In this document: piece after piece, positions 17,645 through 25,823 of the stretch
How positions within the stretch are numbered: the first letter of the stretch is position 1
Layout of the letters: each line of letters opens with the position of its first letter
Source of the DNA: an uncultured Porphyromonadaceae bacterium
Lineage (GTDB): Bacteria > Bacteroidota > Bacteroidia > Bacteroidales > Muribaculaceae
Direction: 5' to 3'
Assembly: GCA_947573485.1 (NCBI GenBank)
Contig: CANPGB010000002.1
Location: 119,681-183,680, forward strand
Length of the DNA stretch: 64,000 nucleotides
The notes under the pieces: generated by a model
What the model saw: the letters and a program-made list of their open reading frames with translations, nothing else
What the model was told of the DNA's origin: nothing
Databases searched by the model: none
Position numbers and translations under genes: made by a program

Positions 17645-19179
17645 TTACGTTGATTAGCAATTAAACTCGTGACCTTTGCTACAACTTCCCGACGCGACTG
17701 CGCGTTAAACACAATGTATGCTGCCAGAAGAGAATAGATAATTACTGCCGCTGCACCTGTTGAAATAAATGTCAATATATTGGCCGGCAACAATTTCCAT
17801 AAGACATAAATTATGGGAAATGTTATTATTCCCACTATTACCGGAGGCAAAATGGTTTTCAATAGAAACCTTGATATGAAAATGCCTCCGTACCTGGCAG
17901 CAAGAATAACCCTGGTCACACAAATAAACAGATTATTGGCTATCAAAAGGTAATACATGAAGTTGGCAGAGCGGCCCATCCTACAGCAGAAATACGCAAG
18001 CAAAGTACATGCTATCAGAGATCCGCCGACCCATAGATGTAACTGTTTGATACACCCCTTCGCATCAAGGCATATGGCAAGCCCAAGGGTTGCCTGATTC
18101 AGAATCATAGCAATAAGCAAGCAGCGGCAGAAAAATACCGTATGAGGAGGAACAACTGTTAACCAGATTTCCATAATATACGGCAGCATTATAAAAACAG
18201 GAATTGACAGCAAACTTACCAGTAGAATCGGGAACTTGCAACTCCAATCTATTAGTTGAAGAGAACGAACTTCATCTTTAGCCGCAATTGCTTGAATCAA
18301 CTGAGGACGCATTGACGTCGTAAGAGAGGTGGAGAATGTAGTGATTGCGTTTGAGACCTGGGTAGCGATTCCATTAGCAGCGTTTATCACAACTCCCCAG
18401 AATAGATTCAGAATAATTGCATAGCCTTGAGTGCGAACAGTCCAACCCATAGACCCAAAAAGCGTGAGTGACATAAAACTGCCCATTTGCTTCACAAGCG
18501 GAGATTTTCTCAAATCAAGCTTTATCCGGCATTCGTTTACCTCTTCGTAATGAGCTTTGCAATACCAACGCTCTGCAAAGAGCGTCGCAAATGGGATTAA
18601 TGCAGTGGCAACGGCATATTGTATAAGGTGATTCCCTGGCAAGAACATTACACCAATCGCCATAATCAGGCGCAATAAAGCGCTCCCGAACTGACAAATT
18701 GCAAAGAATACGATATTCTCACGAGCCATGAGGACCGCATCATATGGCGCGTGCATAACAGCTCCCGCCAGACTTATACTCACTGTAAACAATACAATAT
18801 AAGCAGCTCCGACCTTCTCTGTCGGGATATTCAGACCGTATGCAATAAGGAACCCGCCTCCGACTGATACTATTATAAATAATACAACGGCAGTCCAGAT
18901 ATGCATTCCCATACTGCACGAATACACCTCACGCATGCTCTGCACATCTTTGCTTCTACCCTTCTCATAAGACATATACCGCTGAGTACTCGACGACATA
19001 GATGTCGAAAGAAACGAGAGCAGTGTAACAACTCCTGCTATGAGGTTGTAGAGACCGAAATCTGTCTCGCCAAGCGCTTGTAAAATATATCTTGTAGATA
19101 ACAAGGATATTACAAGCGTAAGAACAACACGCAAATATAGGACGCCGGTATTTACAAAAATACGTTTATTGCTACCCAT
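17641..19179 (-). CDS. Wzx-type polysaccharide flippase (MATE/MOP superfamily)
   Basis: About 512 residues with some 12-14 hydrophobic segments; the N-terminus NTGVLYLRVVLTLVISLLSTRYILQALGETDFGLYNLIAGVV is characteristic of O-antigen/capsule translocases. It would flip undecaprenyl-linked repeat units across the inner membrane, matching the EpsG-like polymerase at 13891. ATG 19179 (MGSNKRIF) is preferred to an upstream start at 19215 because it keeps the overlap with the preceding gene to 8 bases. Confidence 0.85.
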   Translation of the reverse strand: MGSNKRIFVNTGVLYLRVVLTLVISLLSTRYILQALGETDFGLYNLIAGVVTLLSFLSTSMSSSTQRYMSYEKGRSKDVQSMREVYSCSMGMHIWTAVVLFIIVSVGGGFLIAYGLNIPTEKVGAAYIVLFTVSISLAGAVMHAPYDAVLMARENIVFFAICQFGSALLRLIMAIGVMFLPGNHLIQYAVATALIPFATLFAERWYCKAHYEEVNECRIKLDLRKSPLVKQMGSFMSLTLFGSMGWTVRTQGYAIILNLFWGVVINAANGIATQVSNAITTFSTSLTTSMRPQLIQAIAAKDEVRSLQLIDWSCKFPILLVSLLSIPVFIMLPYIMEIWLTVVPPHTVFFCRCLLIAMILNQATLGLAICLDAKGCIKQLHLWVGGSLIACTLLAYFCCRMGRSANFMYYLLIANNLFICVTRVILAARYGGIFISRFLLKTILPPVIVGIITFPIIYVLWKLLPANILTFISTGAAAVIIYSLLAAYIVFNAQSRREVVAKVTSLIANQRK

Positions 19180-19900
19180 TATTCCCTTGGTCAAGAATAT
19201 CATCCTCAAGGTCACGGTAAGTGTTGTATCGAAGCACCCTTACGGGGCTACCTCCTATCAACACCTTTGAGCCTAATTCTGTATAATCTTTGGTTAAGAC
19301 AGTTCTAGCGGCTATTATCGTGTATGGAGCGGTCTTTGCTCCCTTTAAAACAAGCGACTGCATCGCAAACCAATTATTAGCACCGATCAAGATTGGTTGT
19401 ACACCCTCCGACTTCACTCCCGCAGTCTTTGTGGCATGAAAATCGGAATCCGAGAACATACAATCCCAACCAACGCGCACATTATCGCCGAAAACAGTAT
19501 GAGCATGGCAGGCAATTTTAAGCGCACACGAGGCACTGAAGCCATCACCGAGTTCAAGAGTCCCTGTCTTACCTACAGAAAGAACGGAATTATTGCCTAT
19601 GTTGCAGGCTCCCTTGAAAATCATCGTACCTTCTATACGCAGTTTTATACCATTATCAGGATAAAGAGGCACACGATTGATACCCAGGCGAATCATCCCT
19701 GGTTTAACCATACCTTCTATCCTTATGGTGCCGCTATTCCATAGTCCATTACAGCGATATACGATAATCGGCAAGCGCCGGGCTTGTTGGAATGGAAGAT
19801 ATTTAAAATTAAATATCAAACTTGGCAACACAGACCGCCAATAACGACGGTTGGTCCAAATGGCACAACAGAATCTTTTCAGCATGGCCTTATTTACCAT
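19172..19900 (-). CDS. Hexapeptide-repeat acyltransferase
   Basis: The 242-residue protein has a left-handed beta helix (GTIRIEGMVKPGMIRLGI, then GNNSVLSVGKTGTLELGDG and LIGANNWFAMQSLVLKGAKT) with the closing motif GSKVLIGGSPVRVLR, a slightly diverged version of the GxPAKxI signature. Third acyltransferase of the locus. Two starts are possible: 19900, overlapping rfbB by 11 bases, or 19885 (MLKRF), 4 bases after the rfbB stop with an AAGG sequence just upstream. I cannot decide between them. Confidence 0.75.
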   Translation of the reverse strand: MVNKAMLKRFCCAIWTNRRYWRSVLPSLIFNFKYLPFQQARRLPIIVYRCNGLWNSGTIRIEGMVKPGMIRLGINRVPLYPDNGIKLRIEGTMIFKGACNIGNNSVLSVGKTGTLELGDGFSASCALKIACHAHTVFGDNVRVGWDCMFSDSDFHATKTAGVKSEGVQPILIGANNWFAMQSLVLKGAKTAPYTIIAARTVLTKDYTELGSKVLIGGSPVRVLRYNTYRDLEDDILDQGNNG

Positions 19901-21023
19901 ACATCTCGTCGTAATACTTTTCGTATTCTCCGGATGTTATATTTTCCATCCACTCGCTGTTTTGGAGGTACCAGCGCACAGTCCGCTCTATCCCTTCTTC
20001 AAACTGAAGACTTGGCTCCCAACCAAGTTCGCGCTGTAGCTTGCGCGAGTCTATGGCATAGCGCATGTCATGGCCGAGGCGGTCGGTCACGTAGGTGATA
20101 AGGCCGAGCGAAGCTCCTTCCGGGTTGCCCAACAGGCGGTCTACGGTCTTGATTATCACCTTTATGATGTCGATGTTTTTCCACTCGTTGAAGCCGCCTA
20201 TATTGTAGGTCTCGGAGATCTTCCCTTTATGGAAAATAAGGTCGATGGCCCGGGCGTGGTCTTCAACAAAGAGCCAGTCGCGCACGTTCTCGCCTTTGCC
20301 ATACACAGGCAGGGGTTTGCGCTGACGGATATTGTTGATGAACAGTGGAATGAGTTTCTCCGGGAACTGGTAGGGACCGTAGTTGTTGGAGCAGTTGGTT
20401 ACTATCGTCGGCATACCATATGTGTCATGGTAAGCGCGCACGAAGTGGTCACTCGAGGCCTTTGACGCCGAGTATGGCGAGTGCGGATTGTATTTTGTTG
20501 TTTCAACAAAGAATTCTTCGCCGTAGGCCTCATGATTCTTGCCGGAAGAAGCCTTGGTGGTGAAGGGGGCGGGAATGCCTGTCGGATGTGTCATTTCGAG
20601 AGCGCCATAAACCTCGTCGGTAGAGATGTGGTAGAAGCGCTTGCCTCCGTACTTTTCGGGCTGTGTTTCCCAATATTCTTTCGCAGCTTGCAACAGAGCC
20701 AATGTACCCATCACGTTGGTGCGGGCAAAAGTGAAGGGGTCTTTAATCGAACGGTCCACGTGGCTTTCGGCGGCAAGGTGAATAATACCGTCGATTTTGA
20801 ACTCTCTTACCACTCGCCGCATCTCGTCGAGATCGGCGATATCGGCTTTCACAAAGGTATAGTTGGGCTTATCCTCAATATCCTTAAGATTGGCGAGGTT
20901 GCCTGCATAAGTCAATTTATCAAGATTGACTATGTGGTAATCAGGATATTTGTTTACGAACAGCCTGACTACATGAGATCCGATAAAACCGGCGCCTCCG
21001 GTAATTAGTATATTACGCTTCAT
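19890..21023 (-). CDS. rfbB: dTDP-glucose 4,6-dehydratase
   Basis: The 377-residue protein is an extended SDR: GGAGFIGSHVVR NAD motif (9-20), DEVYG with the active-site Asp-Glu, YSASKASSDHFVRAY with catalytic Tyr-x3-Lys, and NCSNNYGPYQFPEKLIPL, a signature of RmlB. It converts dTDP-glucose to dTDP-4-keto-6-deoxyglucose, second step of the dTDP-L-rhamnose pathway. The length is slightly above the usual 350-360 because of an insertion around residues 165-180. It lies last among rfbA-C-D-B. Confidence 0.95.
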   Translation of the reverse strand: MKRNILITGGAGFIGSHVVRLFVNKYPDYHIVNLDKLTYAGNLANLKDIEDKPNYTFVKADIADLDEMRRVVREFKIDGIIHLAAESHVDRSIKDPFTFARTNVMGTLALLQAAKEYWETQPEKYGGKRFYHISTDEVYGALEMTHPTGIPAPFTTKASSGKNHEAYGEEFFVETTKYNPHSPYSASKASSDHFVRAYHDTYGMPTIVTNCSNNYGPYQFPEKLIPLFINNIRQRKPLPVYGKGENVRDWLFVEDHARAIDLIFHKGKISETYNIGGFNEWKNIDIIKVIIKTVDRLLGNPEGASLGLITYVTDRLGHDMRYAIDSRKLQRELGWEPSLQFEEGIERTVRWYLQNSEWMENITSGEYEKYYDEMYGK

Positions 21024-21888
21024 TTTTGTCTCTAATATTCTTTATACATGTTTTAAGAGAATCAGTCCAATAGGGAATTGAGCGTCCGAAAGTTTTCTTA
21101 TACTTAGTTTTATCGAGGACTGAATAAGAGGGACGGACAACTGCTGACGGGAACTCATCGCTATGGCAAGGACTAATCTTGCAGTTATTGTTTCCGGCAA
21201 TCTCTGCTATATTCTTGGTGAAATCATACCATGAGCAGACTCCTTCGTTAGAATAGTGGTACACGCCTTCATTTCCCGAATATTTACGGTTTTCGATTAC
21301 GTCAAAAATGGCCTCCGCCAAATCTCGCGCATAGGTAGGAGTCCCCACTTGATCGAAAACTACCTTCAGTTCGGGCTTTGTAGATGTAAGCGCAAGCATG
21401 GTGCGTACAAAGTTTTTACCGTATTCGGAATATAGCCATGCCGTACGGAATATTAAGGCTTTGCATCCACTCTCTTTTATCATCTCCTCGCCATGAAGTT
21501 TTGTCAAGCCATAGACGCCTGTCGGATTAACAGGCTCATTTTCAGTTCGCGGAGTATTCCCTTGAGAGCCTCCAAAAACATAATCGGTAGATATGTGAAT
21601 CAATGTGCCCTTATTTGCCTTTACAGCCAATGCAAGATTTGCCACAGCCAATGCATTGAGTCTCTCCGAAAGCATGACGTCTGACTCCGCTTTATCTACA
21701 TTGGTATATGCCGCGCAATTAACTATTACTTTGATATCGTTTTCACTGACCATTGACCGCACAGCATTCTCATCTGTAATGTCAAGTTCGGCAACATCGG
21801 TAAAAATATATTTATCCGATGAATCTGAAGAAACTTCGCGCATGCAGGAGCCAAGCTGACCGTTTGCGCCGGTAACTAATATATTCAT
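21013..21888 (-). CDS. rfbD: dTDP-4-dehydrorhamnose reductase
   Basis: 291 residues; NADPH motif VTGANGQLGSCMR (5-17), STDYVFGG and YGLTKLHGEEMI (Tyr-x3-Lys) identify RmlD, which reduces dTDP-4-keto-L-rhamnose to dTDP-L-rhamnose. It overlaps rfbC by 4 bases (ATGA-type junction) and rfbB by 11, so the four genes are one translationally coupled block. Confidence 0.95.
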   Translation of the reverse strand: MNILVTGANGQLGSCMREVSSDSSDKYIFTDVAELDITDENAVRSMVSENDIKVIVNCAAYTNVDKAESDVMLSERLNALAVANLALAVKANKGTLIHISTDYVFGGSQGNTPRTENEPVNPTGVYGLTKLHGEEMIKESGCKALIFRTAWLYSEYGKNFVRTMLALTSTKPELKVVFDQVGTPTYARDLAEAIFDVIENRKYSGNEGVYHYSNEGVCSWYDFTKNIAEIAGNNNCKISPCHSDEFPSAVVRPSYSVLDKTKYKKTFGRSIPYWTDSLKTCIKNIRDKNEA

Positions 21889-22439
21889 ATCGTAAATGGA
21901 GATTCCAACTCTTTCAACAGTGGATGTTTCTTATCTTTTTCCGACAAAATTGCTTCTGTCAAATCTATTCTCCAATCAATATCAAGCGTTGGATCTATGA
22001 TAGAGATGCCCCCGTCAGCCTCTGGATGATAGTAATTGTCACATTTATATTGGAAGATTGCAATATCGCTCAACACGGCAAAACCATGAGCAAAACCGCG
22101 AGGGATGAAGAACTGACGATGATTATGTTCTGTCAAGAGACACGATACATGTTTACCATACGTCGGAGATCCTTTTCGAATATCTACAGCAACATCAAGC
22201 ACCGACCCGCGCACGCATCTTACTAATTTTGCCTGGGCATAGGGAGGACGCTGGAAGTGTAGACCACGCATAACTCCTCGCGACGAACAGGATTCATTAT
22301 CCTGAACAAAAACCACATCACCGAGTATTTTTTCATATACCTTCTCGCTATAACTTTCAAAGAAGTATCCACGTGAATCAGTAAATACCCTTGGCTCAAT
22401 TATAAGAACTCCTTCAATATCGGTTGATATAATATCCAT
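21885..22439 (-). CDS. rfbC: dTDP-4-dehydrorhamnose 3,5-epimerase
   Basis: 184 residues, a cupin with the RmlC signature GVMRGLHFQRPPYAQAKLVRCVRGSVLDVAVD (His in RGLHFQ and the following Lys/Asp pair are catalytic in the family). Acts between RfbB and RfbD. Standard length. It begins 2 bases after the rfbA stop. Confidence 0.95.
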   Translation of the reverse strand: MDIISTDIEGVLIIEPRVFTDSRGYFFESYSEKVYEKILGDVVFVQDNESCSSRGVMRGLHFQRPPYAQAKLVRCVRGSVLDVAVDIRKGSPTYGKHVSCLLTEHNHRQFFIPRGFAHGFAVLSDIAIFQYKCDNYYHPEADGGISIIDPTLDIDWRIDLTEAILSEKDKKHPLLKELESPFTI

Positions 22440-22441
22440 TT

Positions 22442-23347
22442 TCAGTCAAGATTCTTGTTTCCTGTACGTTCTACTTCTTCTACAACTTTCAGCAGATATT
22501 GCCCGTACTGATTTTTCAACATAGGCTTGGCGAGTGCCTGCATTTTTTCTTTGGTAATCCAGCCTTGACGGTATGCAATGCCTTCAAGACAAGCTATTTT
22601 CAGACCTTGCCGCTTCTCAAGTACCTCTACATAGATTGAAGCTTCTGCGAGCGAATCGTGAGTCCCGGTATCAAGCCACGCAAATCCACGAGGGAGGGTT
22701 TGCACCTTAAGGTTTCCGACATTAAGAAACTCCTGGTTTACTGTTGTTATTTCAAGTTCCCCTCGGGCCGACGGTTTTATCGAAGCTGCAACATCGACTA
22801 CTTTGTTAGGATAGAAATAAAGACCAACAACGGCATAATTACTCTTAGGAGCCTCCGGTTTTTCTTCGATTGACAAGCAATTACCTTCCTTATCAAACTC
22901 AGCCACACCATAGCGTTCAGGGTCATTAACCCAATAACCGAATACCGTAGCTTTATCATCGTTTTCGGCTGCATGCACAGCAGTCTTTAGCACCTCTGAG
23001 AAGCCGGCTCCATGAAAGATGTTATCACCCAGCACCAGGCAAGCTGCATCATCTCCTATAAAGTCTTTTCCGATTATAAAGGCCTGGGCGAGTCCATCGG
23101 GCGATGGCTGCTCAGCATAGGTAAATTTTACACCATAATCAGAACCGTCACCCAACAATCGTTTGAAGCCTGGCAAATCCCGAGGCGTAGAGATTATCAG
23201 AATATCCCTTATGCCCGCCAACATCAGTGTCGATATGGGATAATAAACCATTGGCTTGTCGAAAATTGGCAGCAATTGCTTGCTCACGCCTTTGGTTATG
23301 GGATATAAGCGTGTGCCGGAACCGCCGGCAAGCACTATACCTTTCAT
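22442..23347 (-). CDS. rfbA: Glucose-1-phosphate thymidylyltransferase
   Basis: 301 residues with the nucleotidyltransferase start [27 protein letters not shown] (G-G-x-GTR-x4-K) and VLGDNIFHG metal site (109-117). RmlA makes dTDP-glucose from dTTP and glucose-1-phosphate and is normally inhibited by dTDP-rhamnose. First intact enzyme gene downstream of the invertible promoter and the broken antiterminator gene, from which it is separated by 50 bases. Confidence 0.95.
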   Translation of the reverse strand: MKGIVLAGGSGTRLYPITKGVSKQLLPIFDKPMVYYPISTLMLAGIRDILIISTPRDLPGFKRLLGDGSDYGVKFTYAEQPSPDGLAQAFIIGKDFIGDDAACLVLGDNIFHGAGFSEVLKTAVHAAENDDKATVFGYWVNDPERYGVAEFDKEGNCLSIEEKPEAPKSNYAVVGLYFYPNKVVDVAASIKPSARGELEITTVNQEFLNVGNLKVQTLPRGFAWLDTGTHDSLAEASIYVEVLEKRQGLKIACLEGIAYRQGWITKEKMQALAKPMLKNQYGQYLLKVVEEVERTGNKNLD

Positions 23348-23397
23348 GTCGTTATTATTGTTTTACTATATGTTTCTTAGTCTGATCGACAGAATTG

Positions 23398-24057
23398 TTA
23401 ATCAAGCAGCTCTACTACCTGGCCGGATTTCTGAAGCTCGTCGAGATTGAACTCGAGTTCTGCTGCCAAAAATCCTTCGATACCGATGCGCAACCAGCGC
23501 TTGCGTGAGCCGCGAACACTTATTATTGTTCCCTCGAAATAGCTGTCGTCTTTATAAACTCGCACTCTCTTTCCGAGTTTCCCTCGGAGTGCATTGTCGT
23601 CGGGAGAGTAAAACCGCACGTTGGGGGCTACCTGCAGAGCTTCTATAAATGACGTCATCTCTGCATTATTGATTATGACAGGCTCCCGGTACTTACGGCC
23701 CTTGAGGTATTTCAGTTCGAAGCCATGTGCCCCTGACGAGAGTTCCTGTATCCGCGAAATGGCATCTCTCACGAAGAACAATCCGGCAATGGCCGGCTCC
23801 CGACGTATTACACGCTTGCCGCGAATTACAGAGACAGCCTCCTTCATCGGCATAAAAAATTCGCAGAAGAGGTGCCCGGCACATTCATAGCCATACTACC
23901 GCACAACCGTTAGCTTGCCGTCTTCCGATGGAACCTCACAGGGAATTTTATTTTGGAGTGAACGCATCACCACCCAGCGCAAGTCTTCACTTGGTGTTGT
24001 CGAGAGCCGTGCTTCGTCAACAATATGCAAGGGGCTGTAATGCAGGTTCTCTTTCAT
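23398..24057 (-). pseudogene. UpxY-like transcription antiterminator (NusG family) with in-frame amber codon
   Basis: One continuous frame of 219 codons runs from ATG 24057 to 23398, broken only by TAG at 23898-23896 (codon 54). The start has a strong ribosome-binding site (GGAGG, 11 bases upstream). The N-terminal part contains LRWVVMRS, the W-x-V-x-R start of NusG N-terminal domains; after the TAG follow FCEFFMPMKEAVSVIRGKR and a typical NGN/KOW-like region (GKLGKRVRVYKDDSYFEGTI). UpxY proteins bind the leader of their own capsule operon and prevent early termination, and sit as first gene after the invertible promoter, exactly this position. A translation restart at ATG 23853 would lack most of the N-terminal domain and has no good ribosome-binding site. 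It may be a true loss, a sequencing error, or read-through. Confidence 0.75.
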
Positions 24058-24206
24058 AAAGGCAAATTCCTCCTATCCCCCTTGAGAGCAGAGAGCCCTA
24101 TTGTTCAAGGAGTTACAGCGATTGTATAAAAAGTTCAGTAAATACTGAATTTTGTCTGCGACAGTCTTCACGAAAGATTTGACTATCAATTCTCTTTAAT
24201 ATTCTA
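24058..24206 (-). promoter_or_regulatory. 5' leader of the capsule operon
   Basis: About 150 bases of untranslated leader between the left repeat of the invertible segment and the antiterminator start. It contains a terminator-like hairpin (24134-24149) and the GGAGG ribosome-binding site. Such leaders are where UpxY proteins act in Bacteroides; the specific recruitment sequence cannot be identified here. Confidence 0.6.
24129..24149 (-). terminator. Possible leader attenuator hairpin with U-run
   Basis: On the transcribed (minus) strand TTCAGTA, two T's, TACTGAA, then CTTTTT. The stem is short and AT-rich (about 5-7 bp), so it is weak as a classical terminator, but its place in the leader of an antiterminator-controlled operon makes attenuation plausible. 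Confidence 0.4.
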
Positions 24207-24234
24207 TATCCGTTTACTATTAAATAACGGATAA
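24207..24234 (+). repeat. Left inverted repeat of invertible segment
   Basis: 28 bp, identical to the reverse complement of 24470-24497. The site is itself built of two inverted 8-bp arms, TATCCGTT (24207-24214) and AACGGATA (24226-24233), around an asymmetric 11-bp centre TACTATTAAAT, as expected for a tyrosine-recombinase core site with two binding arms and a crossover region. Confidence 0.9.
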
Positions 24235-24240
24235 GCGCTG

Positions 24241-24271
24241 CAAAGTTAGCAACATTTTCCCGAAAATCAAA
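24241..24271 (-). promoter_or_regulatory. Invertible promoter, facing the capsule operon (ON)
   Basis: On the minus strand TTTG (24271-24268), exactly 19 bases, TAACTTTG (24248-24241): a consensus Bacteroidales promoter. Transcription should start at about 24234, so the RNA begins in the left repeat and can fold its TATCCGTT/AACGGATA arms into a 5' hairpin. No equally good promoter is present on the other strand of the segment. Confidence 0.85.
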
Positions 24272-24469
24272 ATTGTTTATCCTCCGCGCCGCTCTTCATC
24301 CTGCTTAATACCATTGATAGACAAAAGGTTACATTTATTGATTCGCATATATAAAACACAGGGCCAATCCCGGATAGTTTGACCGTTAGTTGATGTTTTC
24401 ACGCGAAAGGTTGATTTGGTCAACAACTCTAATTCTGCATAGGCTTATTAATCAGAGGACTAACGGGAT

Positions 24470-24497
24470 TTATCCGTTATTTAATAGTAAACGGATA
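24470..24497 (-). repeat. Right inverted repeat of invertible segment
   Basis: Perfect reverse complement of 24207-24234. Beyond the shared 28 bp both sites are followed on the plus strand by AGC (24234-24236 and 24498-24500), so the AACGGATAAGC arm extends slightly further on that side. Confidence 0.9.
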
Positions 24498-24541
24498 AGC
24501 ACTTACCCTACCCTGCTTTACGAAATCTTCCACTTCTCTTT

Positions 24542-25579
24542 TTAGAATCCCTTTGTCACCAGTTCATTAGCCATATCCACATGGCTGTAATCAAGAGTGG
24601 CGAGATATATTTGGGTTGTCGACTCATTGTCATGCCCGAGGGCGTCGCTTATAGTGCTTAGCGCCACTTTCCTCATTTTTGCTATAGAGGCCCACGTGTG
24701 GCGTGGCGTATAGGTGCTGATGCTCGATTTCACTCCGGCCAGCAGCGCTATCTTCTTGAGATTTCTGTTGGCATAGCGCAGTGAGTTTTCATATTGCAAG
24801 CGCTCATTTACATATGGTCTGGAGATCAGAGGCAATACATACGGCGAAGTTTCCTCTGAAGGATACCGCTCGAGAATCGCCTTGATTTTTGGCAGAACTC
24901 GCATACTTATTGTCTGACCTGTCTTTTTTCGCCGATATTCTATCCGGCTTCCTTTGACATCTTCTTTTCTCAGAAAGGCAATATCAACAAAAGGCATACC
25001 CATGCAATAAAAGCTCAACATAAATAAGTCTCTCGTAAACGAAAGAGCGCTGTCATCACTTAAGTCCACCTTATATATCTCTTTAAGCTCGGCCTCCGTG
25101 ATAGACCGTTTGCGTGTCTTGGCAATTCCGGTAGAAACTCCGGCAAAAGGGCGCGAATCAACAACAAGCCCTTCGGCTACCATCATACGGTAAACCGCAC
25201 GTATATGCCGCACATAAAATGATACCGAGTTTTCCATCAAACCCGTTTGACTTAACCAGCCCTGATAGTCGACAACCAACTTCGATGTAATTTCGTTCGG
25301 CATATGCTCGTGCCCGGAGGAAAATCTTTGAAAACTTGCAAGCGTGGATTTATAAGTTTTCATACTGCCCACACGCCCGCTCAGCTCAAGCCTTGCAATC
25401 ACACTCCGGAAATAGTCTTCAAACGAAGGGCGGCTCTTCCACAGCATAAAACTCCTTACAATATCTGAACAGTGGTAGCACACACCCGATTGTTCGAGCT
25501 TCTTTATCTCAGATTTCAAATGTTCAACATCTGCGCTAATCAACAAGTTGCCCCAGATCGCTTTTCCGGCATCTGACAT
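24542..25579 (-). CDS. Tyrosine site-specific recombinase, probable invertase of the adjacent promoter
   Basis: 345 residues with an N-terminal SAM-like domain (about 50-140) and a catalytic domain: basic RRKKTGQ (216-222), TPRHTW with Arg293/His294, LGHDNESTTQIY with His316 and nucleophile Tyr325. The place of the first catalytic Arg of XerC/D is GMPFVDIAFL, with Pro196 where Arg would be; a similar absence is known for IntDOT of Bacteroides. Its 3' end is 44 bp from the right inverted repeat. Linked tyrosine recombinases next to invertible capsule promoters are established in Bacteroides, so local inversion is the likely job. In the inverted orientation the promoter would transcribe antisense into its 3' end. 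Confidence 0.88.
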   Translation of the reverse strand: MSDAGKAIWGNLLISADVEHLKSEIKKLEQSGVCYHCSDIVRSFMLWKSRPSFEDYFRSVIARLELSGRVGSMKTYKSTLASFQRFSSGHEHMPNEITSKLVVDYQGWLSQTGLMENSVSFYVRHIRAVYRMMVAEGLVVDSRPFAGVSTGIAKTRKRSITEAELKEIYKVDLSDDSALSFTRDLFMLSFYCMGMPFVDIAFLRKEDVKGSRIEYRRKKTGQTISMRVLPKIKAILERYPSEETSPYVLPLISRPYVNERLQYENSLRYANRNLKKIALLAGVKSSISTYTPRHTWASIAKMRKVALSTISDALGHDNESTTQIYLATLDYSHVDMANELVTKGF

Positions 25580-25783
25580 CTGTCAAAATCCTGCGCACAA
25601 CGCGTTTGTGAATTATTTGATAGAAAACTCTTCCTGCTCCTGTTTCATCGGGCTCCTTGATTTTTACTTTAATACTTGTCATTGCTGCGTAGAGGGTTTG
25701 TATCGATTATTTTTGACGTTCAAATTTAATCTAAACTCTCTGACTTTTCAGCATCCCCCACTCCCCTCTCCTCGCAAAACGGC
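25580..25783. other. Intergenic region upstream of the recombinase
   Basis: About 200 bases without a gene. It holds a -7-like TAAATTTG (minus strand, 25728-25721) for the recombinase but no matching TTTG at the right distance, so the recombinase promoter is weak or of another type. Confidence 0.4.
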
Positions 25784-25821
25784 AAAAAAAGAGCCAAGTC
25801 AAAACGACTTAGCTCTTTTTT
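25784..25821. terminator. Bidirectional terminator after tRNA-Gln
   Basis: AAAAAAGAGC-c-AAGTC, AAAAC loop, GACTT-a-GCTCTTTTTT. A- and U-runs on both sides allow use in both directions; on the minus strand it directly follows the tRNA 3' end. Confidence 0.8.
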
Positions 25822-25823
25822 GT

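Larger units (their letters stand above)
24207..24497. other. Invertible DNA segment (phase-variable promoter) of the capsule operon
   Basis: Two perfect 28-bp inverted repeats (24207-24234 and 24470-24497) flank 235 bp that contain one full promoter and no gene. A tyrosine recombinase gene ends 44 bp to the right and the antiterminator gene starts 149 bp to the left. This is the architecture of Bacteroides capsule promoters inverted by serine or tyrosine recombinases (Mpi and linked Tsr enzymes), but the repeat sequence is its own. In the orientation given, the promoter reads left into the operon (ON). Confidence 0.9.

Noticed and set aside
23398..23853. Independent 151-residue gene starting at ATG 23853
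   Set aside because: The frame continues upstream, broken only by one TAG, to a start with a strong ribosome-binding site; ATG 23853 has none. Treated as the 3' part of the antiterminator pseudogene.
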